Shown here: in pieces, positions 17,171 through 26,177 of the stretch
How positions within the stretch are numbered: the stretch's first letter is position 1
Layout of the letters: each line of letters opens with the position of its first letter
DNA from: an uncultured Gammaproteobacteria bacterium
Lineage (GTDB): Bacteria; Pseudomonadota; Gammaproteobacteria; Pseudomonadales; Pseudohongiellaceae
Direction: 5' to 3'
Assembly (NCBI GenBank): GCA_937898685.1
Contig: CALEJT010000049.1
Span: forward strand, 1-64,000
DNA length: 64,000 bases
Translations under genes and position numbers: made by a program
The notes under the pieces: generated by a model
The model's input: only the letters and a program-made list of their open reading frames with translations
Told to the model about the DNA's origin: nothing
The model's database searches: none

Positions 17171-18148
17171 TCAGTCTCCTGCAAGGGCGATGGCGCGTAA
17201 GTTCTCACTACGTTCTTTCATCAGCTGCAGCAGCGAATCATGGAAGTCGCTGAAGATCAGCTGCACCCACACCCGTGAATAAAGCCCGAAGCGCGTGTTG
17301 TCGCGCACGACGGTGGAAAGACTGAGCTCGGTGCGATTGGCGGCGATCTCGCGCAATTCATACTTGCCGCGCAGCGGTGAAAAATATTCTCCGCCGAGCT
17401 TGACGTGGCGATCGAGTGCGTCATCGGGAATACGTTGCGGATCGATCAGAAAGTCATAGGCCATCACCACGCCTGGTTCCCAGCGCGTGATCACTTCCTG
17501 AAACTCCACTCCCTTGTCCCACACACTCGTGCGTATGCTGCCGACATTGGCGCCATCCATGCGTGCTTCGAGCGGACGTGGAATGCCCATCAACCGCGTG
17601 AGGCTCAGCGGCAGTTCTTCTTCGTCGATGTACGACACATTGCCGAGCTCCTGCCACACGCGCTCGGCCGCAGCCTCGATGACGATGGTATTGCGTATTT
17701 CGTAGAAAGCTTCGCTACGCGGCAGCTGTCCTTCGATCGGCGCGGTGATCAGAGGCAGGGCTACGAGACACAAGGTCCAACGTCGCTCCAGACGCAGCCT
17801 GTGATTGAACTCGGCGAGGAGCCCGCCGAGGCTGGCGAGCAAGAGAAAGCCGGGCAGGGCGACGAGGATGCAGATTGCACCTTCCATCAGCGTGAGGAAA
17901 CTCACCGCGAGGAAGACGAAGATCGGCTGCCAGGGCAGAAAGAAGATCTGTGTCGGTGTGAGCTGCGTTTGCCGCAGTTCCAGCGCGATGCGCAGAAAGC
18001 CGATCAGAAAGGGAACCAGAAAGAAGAACGACACCGACACGAGCCCGAGTCCGTAGGCACGGAACACGAGCTCGAACAACCACCACAGTGCCAAGCCATA
18101 GAGAGCACCCAGGACCACACCCAGGTGTAGAGGGAACCGCCGATACAT
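17171..18148 (-). CDS. Multi-pass membrane protein with C-terminal SRPBCC (START-like) domain
   Basis: A 325-residue protein of two parts. Residues 1 to about 150 hold some four membrane helices (PLHLGVVLGALYGLALWWLF, VSVSFFFLVPFLIGFL, PIFVFLAVSFLTLMEGA, CILVALPGFLLLASLGGLL and a shorter WTLCLVALPLITAPI). From about residue 165 a helix-grip domain begins with IRNTIVIEAAAERVWQELGNV and continues with GSIRTSVWDKGVEFQEVITRWEPG and the long C-terminal helix VWVQLIFSDFHDSLLQLMKERSE, the pattern of SRPBCC/polyketide-cyclase-like proteins, which hold hydrophobic ligands in a deep pocket. GAGGAATGAAGC precedes the ATG. The combination suggests a lipid- or hydrophobe-handling membrane device; no function is known to me. 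Confidence 0.75.
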   Translation of the reverse strand: MYRRFPLHLGVVLGALYGLALWWLFELVFRAYGLGLVSVSFFFLVPFLIGFLRIALELRQTQLTPTQIFFLPWQPIFVFLAVSFLTLMEGAICILVALPGFLLLASLGGLLAEFNHRLRLERRWTLCLVALPLITAPIEGQLPRSEAFYEIRNTIVIEAAAERVWQELGNVSYIDEEELPLSLTRLMGIPRPLEARMDGANVGSIRTSVWDKGVEFQEVITRWEPGVVMAYDFLIDPQRIPDDALDRHVKLGGEYFSPLRGKYELREIAANRTELSLSTVVRDNTRFGLYSRVWVQLIFSDFHDSLLQLMKERSENLRAIALAGD

Positions 18149-18247
18149 GCTTCATTCCTCGCGGGGCTTCGAAGAACGGCTTGTTCACGGACTGCGGCGC
18201 GCGAACGCCGCGATCTTAGTGGATTCGGGGTGCCGAAACCTAGAGGC

Positions 18248-18589
18248 TCAGGCTTTCTTGACGAACTCCGACTTCAGCTTCATTGCGCCGATGCCGTCGA
18301 TCTTGCAATCGATGTTGTGATCGCCCTCGACGAGGCGGATGTTCTTCACCTTGGTGCCCACCTTCACCACCTGCGAAGAACCCTTGATCTTGAGGTCCTT
18401 GATCACGGTGACGGTGTCGCCATCGACGAGCAGGTTGCCATGCGCGTCCTTCACCACCAGGCCTTCATCGGCACCGGCGGCAGTCGCATTGGCCGGCCAT
18501 TCGTGGGCGCATTCGGGGCAGATCCACATTTCCCCATCGGCATAGGCATAGGGAGAGGAACATTTCGGGCAGGCAGGTGCATCGCTCAT
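18248..18589 (-). CDS. yjdM: YjdM (PhnA-like) zinc-ribbon protein
   Basis: A 113-residue protein nearly collinear with E. coli YjdM (111 residues, formerly PhnA). An N-terminal zinc ribbon [21 protein letters not shown] is followed by the PhnA domain with [39 protein letters not shown] and the C-terminal [10 protein letters not shown]. Despite the old name it is not part of the C-P lyase machinery, and its function is unknown. The ATG at 18589 matches the usual N-terminus; an in-frame ORF start 12 nt upstream is also possible. Confidence 0.92.
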   Translation of the reverse strand: MSDAPACPKCSSPYAYADGEMWICPECAHEWPANATAAGADEGLVVKDAHGNLLVDGDTVTVIKDLKIKGSSQVVKVGTKVKNIRLVEGDHNIDCKIDGIGAMKLKSEFVKKA

Positions 18590-18682
18590 GGGGAAACTCA
18601 CTGGCTGAAAAAGGGGGCGATTCTACTCCTTATCGCAAGCGCCGTGTGCACGTGGGTCCGGGCTGAGGGCGGCGCCGCGTGC

Positions 18683-18688
18683 TATAGT
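18683..18688 (+). promoter_or_regulatory. Candidate -10 box of the HIT-cmoA-cmoB group
   Basis: TATAGT followed by TGCCACCC, 53 nt before the HIT gene. No clear -35 box. Confidence 0.4.
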
Positions 18689-18741
18689 TGCCACCCTTTT
18701 GAGCTTCGTCCAATCGCCAGCAACGCAAGGAAATACCCGCC

Positions 18742-19161
18742 ATGGCCAGCATTTTCACCAAGATTCTTGCCGGCGAGCTGCCCGGCCACTTCGTGTGGAA
18801 GGATGAGCAGTGCTTCGCCATCATGACCATCCAGCCGATTCGTCGTGGTCATCTCATCGTGATCCCGAATGAAGAAGTGAATCACTGGGACGACGTGCCG
18901 CCCGCCACCGCTGCGCATCTGATGCAGGTGTCGCAGAAGATCGCCAAGGGCATCAAGGCGGTGATTCCCTGCAAGCGCGTCGGTGTGAGCATCATCGGTC
19001 TCGAAGTGCCGCACACGCACATTCATCTGTTGCCCATCGACACCATGGGCGACCTCGACTTCAAATTCGCCAAGCCCGCTGCCGCCGAAGAGCTCGCTGC
19101 CACCGCGGCAGAGATTCGCGCGGCATTGGTGGAACAGGGCCACAACGAAGCCAAGCTCTGA
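18742..19161 (+). CDS. HIT family nucleotide hydrolase/transferase
   Basis: A 139-residue histidine-triad protein. The catalytic triad reads [11 protein letters not shown] (HxHxH), preceded by the usual N-terminal [39 protein letters not shown] and the helix [22 protein letters not shown] proteins hydrolyse the phosphoramidate or phosphoanhydride bond of AMP conjugates; this one resembles the bacterial Hint-like branch. AAGGAAAT precedes the ATG. It runs directly into cmoA, 17 nt apart, so it is the first gene of the transcript. Confidence 0.92.
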   Translation: MASIFTKILAGELPGHFVWKDEQCFAIMTIQPIRRGHLIVIPNEEVNHWDDVPPATAAHLMQVSQKIAKGIKAVIPCKRVGVSIIGLEVPHTHIHLLPIDTMGDLDFKFAKPAAAEELAATAAEIRAALVEQGHNEAKL

Positions 19162-19178
19162 ATACTCCTACCAAGATC

Positions 19179-19904
19179 ATGAGCCAGCGCGACACGATCT
19201 ATCAGAACGACGACCCCGTCTCCGCCTTCGTCTTCGACGATAAGGTGGCGGCGGTGTTCGCCGACATGATCAATCGCTCCGTGCCTGGCTACGCCAGCAT
19301 CATCGGCATGATCAGTACCTTCGCCGAACGCTACGTGCAGCCCGGTTCGCGCTGTTATGACCTCGGTTGCTCGCTCGGTGCCGCCACGCTCGCGATGCGT
19401 CATGGCATTGCAGCGGAAGACGTCGAGATCGTTGCGGTGGACAACAGCGCCGCGATGATCGACCGCTGCGCCGTGGTGTTGCAGCAGGATGGCGGCAAGG
19501 TGCCGGTGCAGCTGCAATGTGCCGACATCCTCCAGACGCCGATAGAAAATGCTTCGATGGTGGTGCTCAATTTCACATTGCAGTTCGTGCCGGTGGCAGA
19601 GCGTCAGGGCTTGATCGAGCGCATCGCCAAGGGCTTGCGTCCGGGCGGACTCTTGGTGCTATCCGAAAAAATCCGCCTCGTAGATCAGGGCCTCGATGAA
19701 CTCTTCATCGATCTGCATCATCGCTTCAAGGAACAGAACGGTTACAGCAAGACGGAAATCGCGAAGAAGCGTGCCGCCATCGAAAACGTGTTGGTGCCGG
19801 AAACCTTGCGCACGCACGAAACACGTCTGCTCTCCGCTGGCTTTACGAGCTGTGCCGTGTGGTTCCAGTGTTTCAACTTTGCCTCGATGGTGGCGGTGAA
19901 GTAG
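19179..19904 (+). CDS. cmoA: Carboxy-S-adenosyl-L-methionine synthase
   Basis: A 241-residue methyltransferase-fold enzyme that converts SAM and prephenate into carboxy-SAM, the donor for wobble uridine modification of tRNA. SAM-site motif [15 protein letters not shown], acidic loop [13 protein letters not shown], and the CmoA-specific end [21 protein letters not shown] and [16 protein letters not shown] are seen; the N-terminus [20 protein letters not shown] is also diagnostic. It is followed 9 nt later by cmoB, the next enzyme of the same pathway. Confidence 0.96.
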   Translation: MSQRDTIYQNDDPVSAFVFDDKVAAVFADMINRSVPGYASIIGMISTFAERYVQPGSRCYDLGCSLGAATLAMRHGIAAEDVEIVAVDNSAAMIDRCAVVLQQDGGKVPVQLQCADILQTPIENASMVVLNFTLQFVPVAERQGLIERIAKGLRPGGLLVLSEKIRLVDQGLDELFIDLHHRFKEQNGYSKTEIAKKRAAIENVLVPETLRTHETRLLSAGFTSCAVWFQCFNFASMVAVK

Positions 19905-19913
19905 GACGACGGC

Positions 19914-20891
19914 GTGCAACCCTGGTATCTGCAATACGCCGCGCTCCGGCAAAGCCTGCTCGACACACGACTCGCGCCACTCGCCGACACCGTGCCGGAC
20001 GACCTCCTGCCCACCATCAATCATGGTGACTTTCCACGCTGGCGCGCTGCGCTCGATGCCTTGCCCGAGTGGCAGGCGGCGGAAGTCGATCTCTTGAACA
20101 CGGTGCGCATCGCGCGCGCCGATCCCTTGCGAGCAGACGAAAGCGAGACACTGCGGCAAACGCTGATGGGGCTGCATCCCTGGCGTAAGGGGCCTTACGA
20201 CTTCTTTGGTGTGCACATCGACACCGAATGGCGCAGCGATTGGAAATGGGATCGCGTATTGCCGCATCTGACGCCGCTCGAGGATCGCGTCGTGCTCGAC
20301 GTCGGTTGCGGCAATGGCTATCACTGTTGGCGCATGGGCGGGGCAGGGGCGAAGCTCGTGATCGGCATCGATCCGATGTTGCTTTTCAACCTGCAGTACT
20401 GGGCGGTTCGCAAATATCTGCCGCAATGGCCAGTGCATCTCTTGCCGCTGAGCTTCGAACGCGTGCCCGACAAACTCGAGGCCTTCGACACCGTGTTCTC
20501 GATGGGCGTGCTCTATCATCGGCGCTCGCCCTTCGATCATTTGCTGGGACTCAAGAACGCGTTGCGTCCCGGCGGCGAGCTGGTGTTGGAGACCTTGGTG
20601 GTGGATGGACCGAAAGGTTACGTTCTCGTTCCCGAAGGTCGTTACTCGCGCATGCCCAACGTGTGGTTCCTGCCGAGTCCTGCGACCTTGGAAAGTTGGC
20701 TGCGCAAGGCAGGATTCGTCGAACCGCACGTGGTCGATGTGAATGTAACGACCACCGAAGAACAACGCCCCACGGCGTGGATGACCTGGGAATCGTTGCC
20801 GCAGGATCTCGATCCCAATGACTCTTCGCGCACCGTCGAAGGTCATCCGCGTCCCACGCGTGCGATCCTCATTGCGAGGAAGCCCGACTAG
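19914..20891 (+). CDS. cmoB: tRNA U34 carboxymethyltransferase
   Basis: A 325-residue enzyme that moves the carboxymethyl group of carboxy-SAM to 5-hydroxyuridine-34 of tRNA, giving cmo5U. The segment [25 protein letters not shown] and the SAM site [21 protein letters not shown] are the CmoB signature, with [16 protein letters not shown] in the core. The start is a GTG at 19914 with AGGACG 6 nt ahead. Same transcript as cmoA. Confidence 0.96.
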   Translation: MQPWYLQYAALRQSLLDTRLAPLADTVPDDLLPTINHGDFPRWRAALDALPEWQAAEVDLLNTVRIARADPLRADESETLRQTLMGLHPWRKGPYDFFGVHIDTEWRSDWKWDRVLPHLTPLEDRVVLDVGCGNGYHCWRMGGAGAKLVIGIDPMLLFNLQYWAVRKYLPQWPVHLLPLSFERVPDKLEAFDTVFSMGVLYHRRSPFDHLLGLKNALRPGGELVLETLVVDGPKGYVLVPEGRYSRMPNVWFLPSPATLESWLRKAGFVEPHVVDVNVTTTEEQRPTAWMTWESLPQDLDPNDSSRTVEGHPRPTRAILIARKPD

Positions 20892-20915
20892 TGCGCGTGT
20901 CGTCTGCCGCTCAAC

Positions 20916-20943
20916 TTGTAATTGAAGAAGGCCCCGCTACACT
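20916..20943 (+). promoter_or_regulatory. Sigma-70-type promoter of glnE
   Basis: TTGTAA (20916-20921), 16 bp, TACACT (20938-20943), with the glnE start about 30 nt downstream. It lies in the 84-bp gap after cmoB. Confidence 0.5.
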
Positions 20944-20975
20944 CCCTCGGGTCTTTGCCAGGAATGTCTGATCCT

Positions 20976-23951
20976 ATGGCCGTCACTACCGGCGAACCTT
21001 CTCTTGCTGCTCTGCGGCAGCAGCAACGCACGCTGTTTCAGGACACGCTCAACGCCAATCCTGAGCTCGCTCGATATCTCAGGGCCAATCCCATCAAGCA
21101 GGTAGAGCTCGAGCGACTCTGGCTCGGCAGTGACTATGTCTTCGAGTTGTGCAGGAACGAACCACAGCTCTTGTTGGATCTGTTACAAAGCGGTGACATC
21201 GAGCGTGTGTACAAGGATTGGGACGCACGCATCAATCACTTCGTCGGCAAGTTGGCCTACGAGCACTCGGTGGTGCTCGAGCGCTTGAAGAAGGAGCTGC
21301 GCCAATTCCGTAAACGCGAATATCTGCGCATCCTCTGGCGCGATCTCAACGACAAGGCGCAGTTGCTCGAAACCACGCGTGAGCTGAGTTTGCTCGCCGA
21401 TTGCTGCATCCGTTACGCACTCAGGGTGCTGGCGCCGGAAGTACAACGTCAACATGGCCTGCCGCTCGACAGCGAAGGACGTGAACAGGATCTGATCGTG
21501 CTCGCCATGGGCAAGTACGGTGCCTACGAACTCAATCTTTCTTCCGACATCGACCTCATCTTTGCCTTCCCCGAAGATGGCGAGACCACGGTCACGCCGG
21601 AGCTGCAGGAAAAATATCCGCGCGTGCAGTCCTGCACCATCCGTCATTACTTCGCCAAGCTCGGCCAGTTGCTGACCCAGGCGCTCGACACCGTGACGGC
21701 CGATGGCTTCGTGTTCCGCGTCGATCTGCGTTTGCGCCCTTATGGCTCGCACGGCGCACTGGCCCTGTCGGTGGACGCGATGGAAGAGTACTACCTCGCA
21801 CAAGGACGCGACTGGGAACGCTTCGCCATGATCAAGGCGCGAGCGGTGACCGGCGCCTTCTATGCGGTCGCTCCCTTGATGCAGGCGCTTCGCTCCTTCA
21901 CCTATCGTCGCTATCTCGACTTCGCCGCGATCGCTGCGCTGCGTGAATTGAAAGCACAGATCGAGCAGCAGGTGCGTCGCAAGGGCCTGCAGGACAACAT
22001 CAAGCTCGGCAATGGTGGCATCCGCGAAATCGAATTCGTGGTGCAGGTATTGCAGCTCATCTTCGGTGGACGTCGCGCCTCCGTGCGTCAGAACGCGCTG
22101 CTCGACGCCATGGCAGCGCTGGTGCAGGAAAAACTGTTGCCGGAAGCCGATGCCAAGGTATTGGCCGACGCCTATCGCTTCCTGCGCAAACTGGAACATG
22201 CGGTTCAAGGTTTGCGCGACAAGCAGACGCATCTCTATCCGCAGGATCCGCTCGACGAATTGCGCTGTGCCTACGTGCTCGGTTTCAGCTCCGCGCAGGC
22301 GCTCAGGGAAAAACTGGAAGAAGTGCGCAATGCGGTGGCGCTACTATTCGGGCAACTGATCGCCGAACCTCAGGCCCAGCAGAACGTGCAGGAAGATGTC
22401 GAGCTTCAGCAAGTGTGGCAGGGTGTTCTCGATGCCGAACGCGCTCAACAGATACTGGAAGCGCGCGGCTTCAAGAATGCCCAGTCCTTGCTCGACGTGC
22501 TCAAGCGTTATCGCGAAGGGCGCCAGTTCCTGATGCTGGATCGCACCAGTCGTCAGCGCATGGATCTCTTCATGCCGCGGCTGTTGCAGCGTTTGCAGCA
22601 GGAAGCCAATCCCGACTTCGCCTTCGAACGCGTCTTCCCCTTCGTGCAGGCCGTCACCCAACGCACTGCCTATCTCGTGCTCCTGATGGAAAGTCAGGTG
22701 GCCCTGAATCAGCTCATCAAGTTGTGTGTGCTCAGTCCCTGGGTGCAGGAGCTCCTGTGTCGCTACCCGGTCTTGCTCGATGAACTTCTGCGTCCCCTCG
22801 ATAAACCGCCGGCGCGCGAAGAGCTGCAGGACCTGCTGCAACGCCAGCTGCTGCGCATCGGCGAAAACGCGGTGGAAGAGCAGTTGAGCGCGATCCAGCT
22901 CTTCAAGCAGGAACAGGTATTGGCCGTTGCCGCTTCCGATCTCAGTGGCACTTTGCCGCTGATGAAGGTGAGCGACGCGTTGAGCTGGGTGGCGGAAACC
23001 GTCCTGAAAGCACTCCTGGCCATGGCGTGGCGGCAACTCGTTGCGCGCTACGGCACACCGATCAATGCCGACGGCAGCACGGGTGAAGCCGAGTTCGTCA
23101 TCATCGCCTACGGCAAGCTCGGTGGCATCGAACTCAACTATGGTTCGGACCTCGATCTCGTGTTCGTGCACGACGCCGATCTCGATCAGGACACCACCGG
23201 TGGTGGGGATGGTCGTCGTATCAACAGCGCCGCCTTCTACGTGCAGCTCGCACAGAAGATTCTGTCCTTGCTCAACACCAGCACTTTCAGCGGCAAACTG
23301 TACGAAATCGATCTGCGGTTGCGTCCTTCCGGGTCTTCCGGTGCGCTCGTGAGCAGTGTCGAAGCTTTCCGTCAGTATCAGGAGCAGCAGGCCTGGACCT
23401 GGGAACATCAAGCGCTGGTGCGCGCGCGTGTGGTGGCGGGTTCCGAACGTTTGGCACAGCGTTTCGAAGCGATCCGCGCCGTTGCCCTGCAGCAGCATCG
23501 CGACGCCGAACAGCTGGCGCAGGACATCGTCAGCATGCGCCACAAGATGCGGCAGCAGCTTGGCAGCAAGCCCGGCGCCAACAAGTTCAAGCTGAAACAG
23601 GATGCCGGTGGCCTCGTCGACATCGAGTTCATCGTGCAGTACCTGGTGCTGCGTCATGGCAAAGAGCATCCGACGCTCTTGCGCTGGCCCGACAACATGC
23701 GTCTGCTCGATGAAGCCGCCGCTGCCGGTGTGCTCACGGCAGAAGATGCTCACGCCTTGCAGTCCATCTACATCGAGTACCGCTCGCTGTTGCATCGCCG
23801 CGCGCTCGAGAATGCCAACTATGAACTCGATGGCAAGGCCTACGCCGAGCAACGTGCCAAGGTCGCCGAGATCTGGAACAAGTTGTTCGCGGGTGTGGAG
23901 CCGCGCGAATTGCGCCATGGCCCTTCGCAGGAGGAACACGCCACGCCATGA
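20976..23951 (+). CDS. glnE: Bifunctional glutamine synthetase adenylyltransferase/adenylyl-removing enzyme
   Basis: A 991-residue regulatory enzyme (E. coli GlnE 946) with two nucleotidyltransferase domains. The N-terminal adenylyl-removing half has MGKYGAYELNLSSDIDLIFAFPE, and the C-terminal adenylylating half has AYGKLGGIELNYGSDLDLVFVHD; each carries the GSD/SSDxD metal-binding pair. A PII-binding middle segment separates them. It adenylylates GlnA in nitrogen excess and removes the tag in limitation. I take the ATG at 20976; an ATG at 20964 is also in frame. waaF follows 49 nt later, the order known from Pseudomonas, where ilvE lies between; ilvE is missing here. Confidence 0.95.
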   Translation: MAVTTGEPSLAALRQQQRTLFQDTLNANPELARYLRANPIKQVELERLWLGSDYVFELCRNEPQLLLDLLQSGDIERVYKDWDARINHFVGKLAYEHSVVLERLKKELRQFRKREYLRILWRDLNDKAQLLETTRELSLLADCCIRYALRVLAPEVQRQHGLPLDSEGREQDLIVLAMGKYGAYELNLSSDIDLIFAFPEDGETTVTPELQEKYPRVQSCTIRHYFAKLGQLLTQALDTVTADGFVFRVDLRLRPYGSHGALALSVDAMEEYYLAQGRDWERFAMIKARAVTGAFYAVAPLMQALRSFTYRRYLDFAAIAALRELKAQIEQQVRRKGLQDNIKLGNGGIREIEFVVQVLQLIFGGRRASVRQNALLDAMAALVQEKLLPEADAKVLADAYRFLRKLEHAVQGLRDKQTHLYPQDPLDELRCAYVLGFSSAQALREKLEEVRNAVALLFGQLIAEPQAQQNVQEDVELQQVWQGVLDAERAQQILEARGFKNAQSLLDVLKRYREGRQFLMLDRTSRQRMDLFMPRLLQRLQQEANPDFAFERVFPFVQAVTQRTAYLVLLMESQVALNQLIKLCVLSPWVQELLCRYPVLLDELLRPLDKPPAREELQDLLQRQLLRIGENAVEEQLSAIQLFKQEQVLAVAASDLSGTLPLMKVSDALSWVAETVLKALLAMAWRQLVARYGTPINADGSTGEAEFVIIAYGKLGGIELNYGSDLDLVFVHDADLDQDTTGGGDGRRINSAAFYVQLAQKILSLLNTSTFSGKLYEIDLRLRPSGSSGALVSSVEAFRQYQEQQAWTWEHQALVRARVVAGSERLAQRFEAIRAVALQQHRDAEQLAQDIVSMRHKMRQQLGSKPGANKFKLKQDAGGLVDIEFIVQYLVLRHGKEHPTLLRWPDNMRLLDEAAAAGVLTAEDAHALQSIYIEYRSLLHRRALENANYELDGKAYAEQRAKVAEIWNKLFAGVEPRELRHGPSQEEHATP

Positions 23952-24000
23952 ACATGCGAGTTTATGTGTGGCTCGCGCTGCCTCAGCGGGAGCGCGGTCG

Positions 24001-25059
24001 ATGAGGCAGATCCTCATAGTCGGCCCCTCGTGGGTCGGCGACATGGTGATGGCGCAGAGCTTGTTCCGCTGTCTGCGTGCCAAGGATCCCGCGGTGCAGA
24101 TCGACGTGCTCGCGCCCGAGTGGTGTCGTGCTCTGCTCGACGTGATGCCCGAGGTGCGCGCTGCACTGCCGCTGCCGATCGGACATGGTGAATTCGGGCT
24201 CGGCAAACGTTGGCGCATCGCGCAGGAGCTGCGCGCAACGGGTTACGACCAGGCCATCGTATTGCCGAATTCCTTCAAGTCCGCCCTGATCCCTCGTTTC
24301 GCCGGCATTCCATTGCGCACGGGTTGGCGTGGTGAGGCGCGTGGTTGGTTGCTCAACGACTGCCGCGTGCTCGACAAGGAACGCTACCCCTTGATGGTGC
24401 AGCGCTTTGCGGCCTTGGCCTATCCCGCCGGTGAACCTTTGCCACCGACCTTGCCGTGGCCGCGTCTGCGTCACGATGAAGAAAAGGCGCAACTCCTGTG
24501 CGACAAATTCGCGTTGCCGCGCGACCTGCGCACACTCGTACTGTGTCCCGGCGCGGAATTCGGGCCCGCCAAACAATGGCCCGAAGTGCATTACGCCAAA
24601 GTGGCGGAGCACTACCTCGCACGCGGTTGGCAGGTGTGGCTGCTGGGTTCGCAGAAGGACTCCACAGTGGCCGAACGCATTACGGCACAGGTGCCTGAAA
24701 AGTTGCGCAACGACTTGCGCAATCTCTGCGGTCGCACATCGTTGTCCGATGCGGTGTTGCTGTTGGGTCGGGCCGATGCCGTGGTGAGTAACGATTCCGG
24801 CCTCATGCATGTGGCCGCGGCCTTGGAGCGACCATTGGTGGTAGTATACGGCTCCACCTCGCCCGGCTTTACACCGCCGCTGGCGGAGCGGGTAGCCACC
24901 CTCTCGCTGGCGTTGTCCTGCAGTCCTTGTTTCAAACGCGAATGTCCCTTGCAGCATCTGAATTGCCTGCGGCAATTGGAACCGGAACGCGTGCTTGCTG
25001 CGCTCGAGAGGCTGGTGGACGTTCCTGCCACGAGTGCGGCTGCGCCACAGGCAGGTTGA
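24001..25059 (+). CDS. waaF: ADP-heptose:LPS heptosyltransferase II
   Basis: A 352-residue GT9 enzyme adding the second heptose to the inner core. MRQILIVGPSWVGDMVMAQSL is the characteristic N-terminus with the catalytic Asp, and the donor site shows VLCPGAEFGPAKQWPEVHYAKVA and VVSNDSGLMHVAAALERPLVVVYGSTSPGFTPPL. The ATG at 24001 with GGGAG upstream begins the family's first strand; an open frame reaching back into glnE is out of phase with any homology. It starts the waaF-waaC-waaG-waaP series. Confidence 0.95.
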   Translation: MRQILIVGPSWVGDMVMAQSLFRCLRAKDPAVQIDVLAPEWCRALLDVMPEVRAALPLPIGHGEFGLGKRWRIAQELRATGYDQAIVLPNSFKSALIPRFAGIPLRTGWRGEARGWLLNDCRVLDKERYPLMVQRFAALAYPAGEPLPPTLPWPRLRHDEEKAQLLCDKFALPRDLRTLVLCPGAEFGPAKQWPEVHYAKVAEHYLARGWQVWLLGSQKDSTVAERITAQVPEKLRNDLRNLCGRTSLSDAVLLLGRADAVVSNDSGLMHVAAALERPLVVVYGSTSPGFTPPLAERVATLSLALSCSPCFKRECPLQHLNCLRQLEPERVLAALERLVDVPATSAAAPQAG

Positions 25060-25078
25060 TGTTGGAGAAAGAGATTCG

Positions 25079-26170
25079 ATGCGTGTTCTGATCGTCAAGG
25101 TGTCCTCACTGGGTGATGTGATCCACACCTTGCCTGCCGTCACCGATGCCTATCGTGCCAAGCGCAGCCTGCGCTTCGACTGGGTAGTGGAAGAAGCCTT
25201 CACCGAAATTCCGCGCTGGCATCCCGCCGTGGACAAGGTCATTCCCGTGGCCTTCCGCCGTTGGCGCAAGAACCTGCTCAAGACCTGGCGCAGCGGTGAG
25301 TTCGCGGCATTCAAGCGTGATCTGCAGGAACGTCACTACGATCTCGTCATCGATGCGCAGGGCCTGATCAAGAGCGGCATCATCAGCCGCATCGCACGCG
25401 GCCTCACCGTGGGCCTGAGCAACACCACGATCCGTGAACCGTTGGCGACGATGTTCTACAACGTCAAATACACCGTGCCCTGGCAGCAGCATGCGGTGGA
25501 GCGCATCCGCGATCTCTTCTCGCGCACCTTCAACTACACCTTCGACTACAAGACCTGCGACTACGGCCTGAACCTCAAGCAACTGCGCAATCCCGCGGAC
25601 AGCACACCGCCCTACATCGTGCTGCTGCACGGCACGACCTGGGAATCGAAGCAGTGGCCGATGCAGTACTGGAAACACCTGATCCATCTTGCAACGAACA
25701 ACGGTTATCGCGTGAAGCTCCTCTGGGGCAACGACGAGGAGCTGGCGCGTGCGCGTGAGATGGCGGGCACTTCGCCCCACGTCGACGTGCTCGATCGCAT
25801 GGGGCTCACCGACATCGCCAAGGTGATGGTGAACAGCGCCGGCGTCGTCACCGTGGATACGGGGCTTGGCCATCTCGCTGCCGCACTGTCGCTGCCTACC
25901 GTTGCGCTCTATGGCGCTTCGAATCCCGATCTCACCGGCACCTATGGCCACCATCAGTTGCATCTGCCGGCCGCCATCGCCTGTTCGCCGTGCTTGAAGA
26001 AGCATTGCGTCTACACCGGCGAGCCGCGTCTGGATACCTTCGAAGGGCAGAGCTTCACCGTACGTCCTCCCTGTTATCGCGACCATCCGCCCGAACTCGT
26101 CTGGGAAAAACTCACGGGCCTGATGGCCGGGGGCCGTGGTTCGCTGGATGGTCTCTTCTATCCGGAATAG
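25079..26170 (+). CDS. waaC: ADP-heptose:LPS heptosyltransferase I
   Basis: A 363-residue GT9 enzyme placing the first heptose on Kdo. It begins RVLIVKVSSLGDVIHTLPAVTDA, a WaaC hallmark, with WVVEEAFTEIPRWHPAVDKVIPVAFRRWRK next. The donor site reads LLHGTTWESKQWP and VVTVDTGLGHLAAALSLPTVALYGASNPDLTG. TTGGAGAAAG precedes the ATG by 7 nt. It lies 19 nt after waaF. The protein is longer at the C-terminus than E. coli WaaC (319 residues). Confidence 0.95.
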   Translation: MRVLIVKVSSLGDVIHTLPAVTDAYRAKRSLRFDWVVEEAFTEIPRWHPAVDKVIPVAFRRWRKNLLKTWRSGEFAAFKRDLQERHYDLVIDAQGLIKSGIISRIARGLTVGLSNTTIREPLATMFYNVKYTVPWQQHAVERIRDLFSRTFNYTFDYKTCDYGLNLKQLRNPADSTPPYIVLLHGTTWESKQWPMQYWKHLIHLATNNGYRVKLLWGNDEELARAREMAGTSPHVDVLDRMGLTDIAKVMVNSAGVVTVDTGLGHLAAALSLPTVALYGASNPDLTGTYGHHQLHLPAAIACSPCLKKHCVYTGEPRLDTFEGQSFTVRPPCYRDHPPELVWEKLTGLMAGGRGSLDGLFYPE

Positions 26171-26177
26171 CCGTCCG

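Noticed and set aside
22344..24218. A 624-codon open frame on the minus strand
   Set aside because: It lies wholly antisense to glnE and the start of waaF; codon structure belongs to the plus strand and the product has no recognisable motif.
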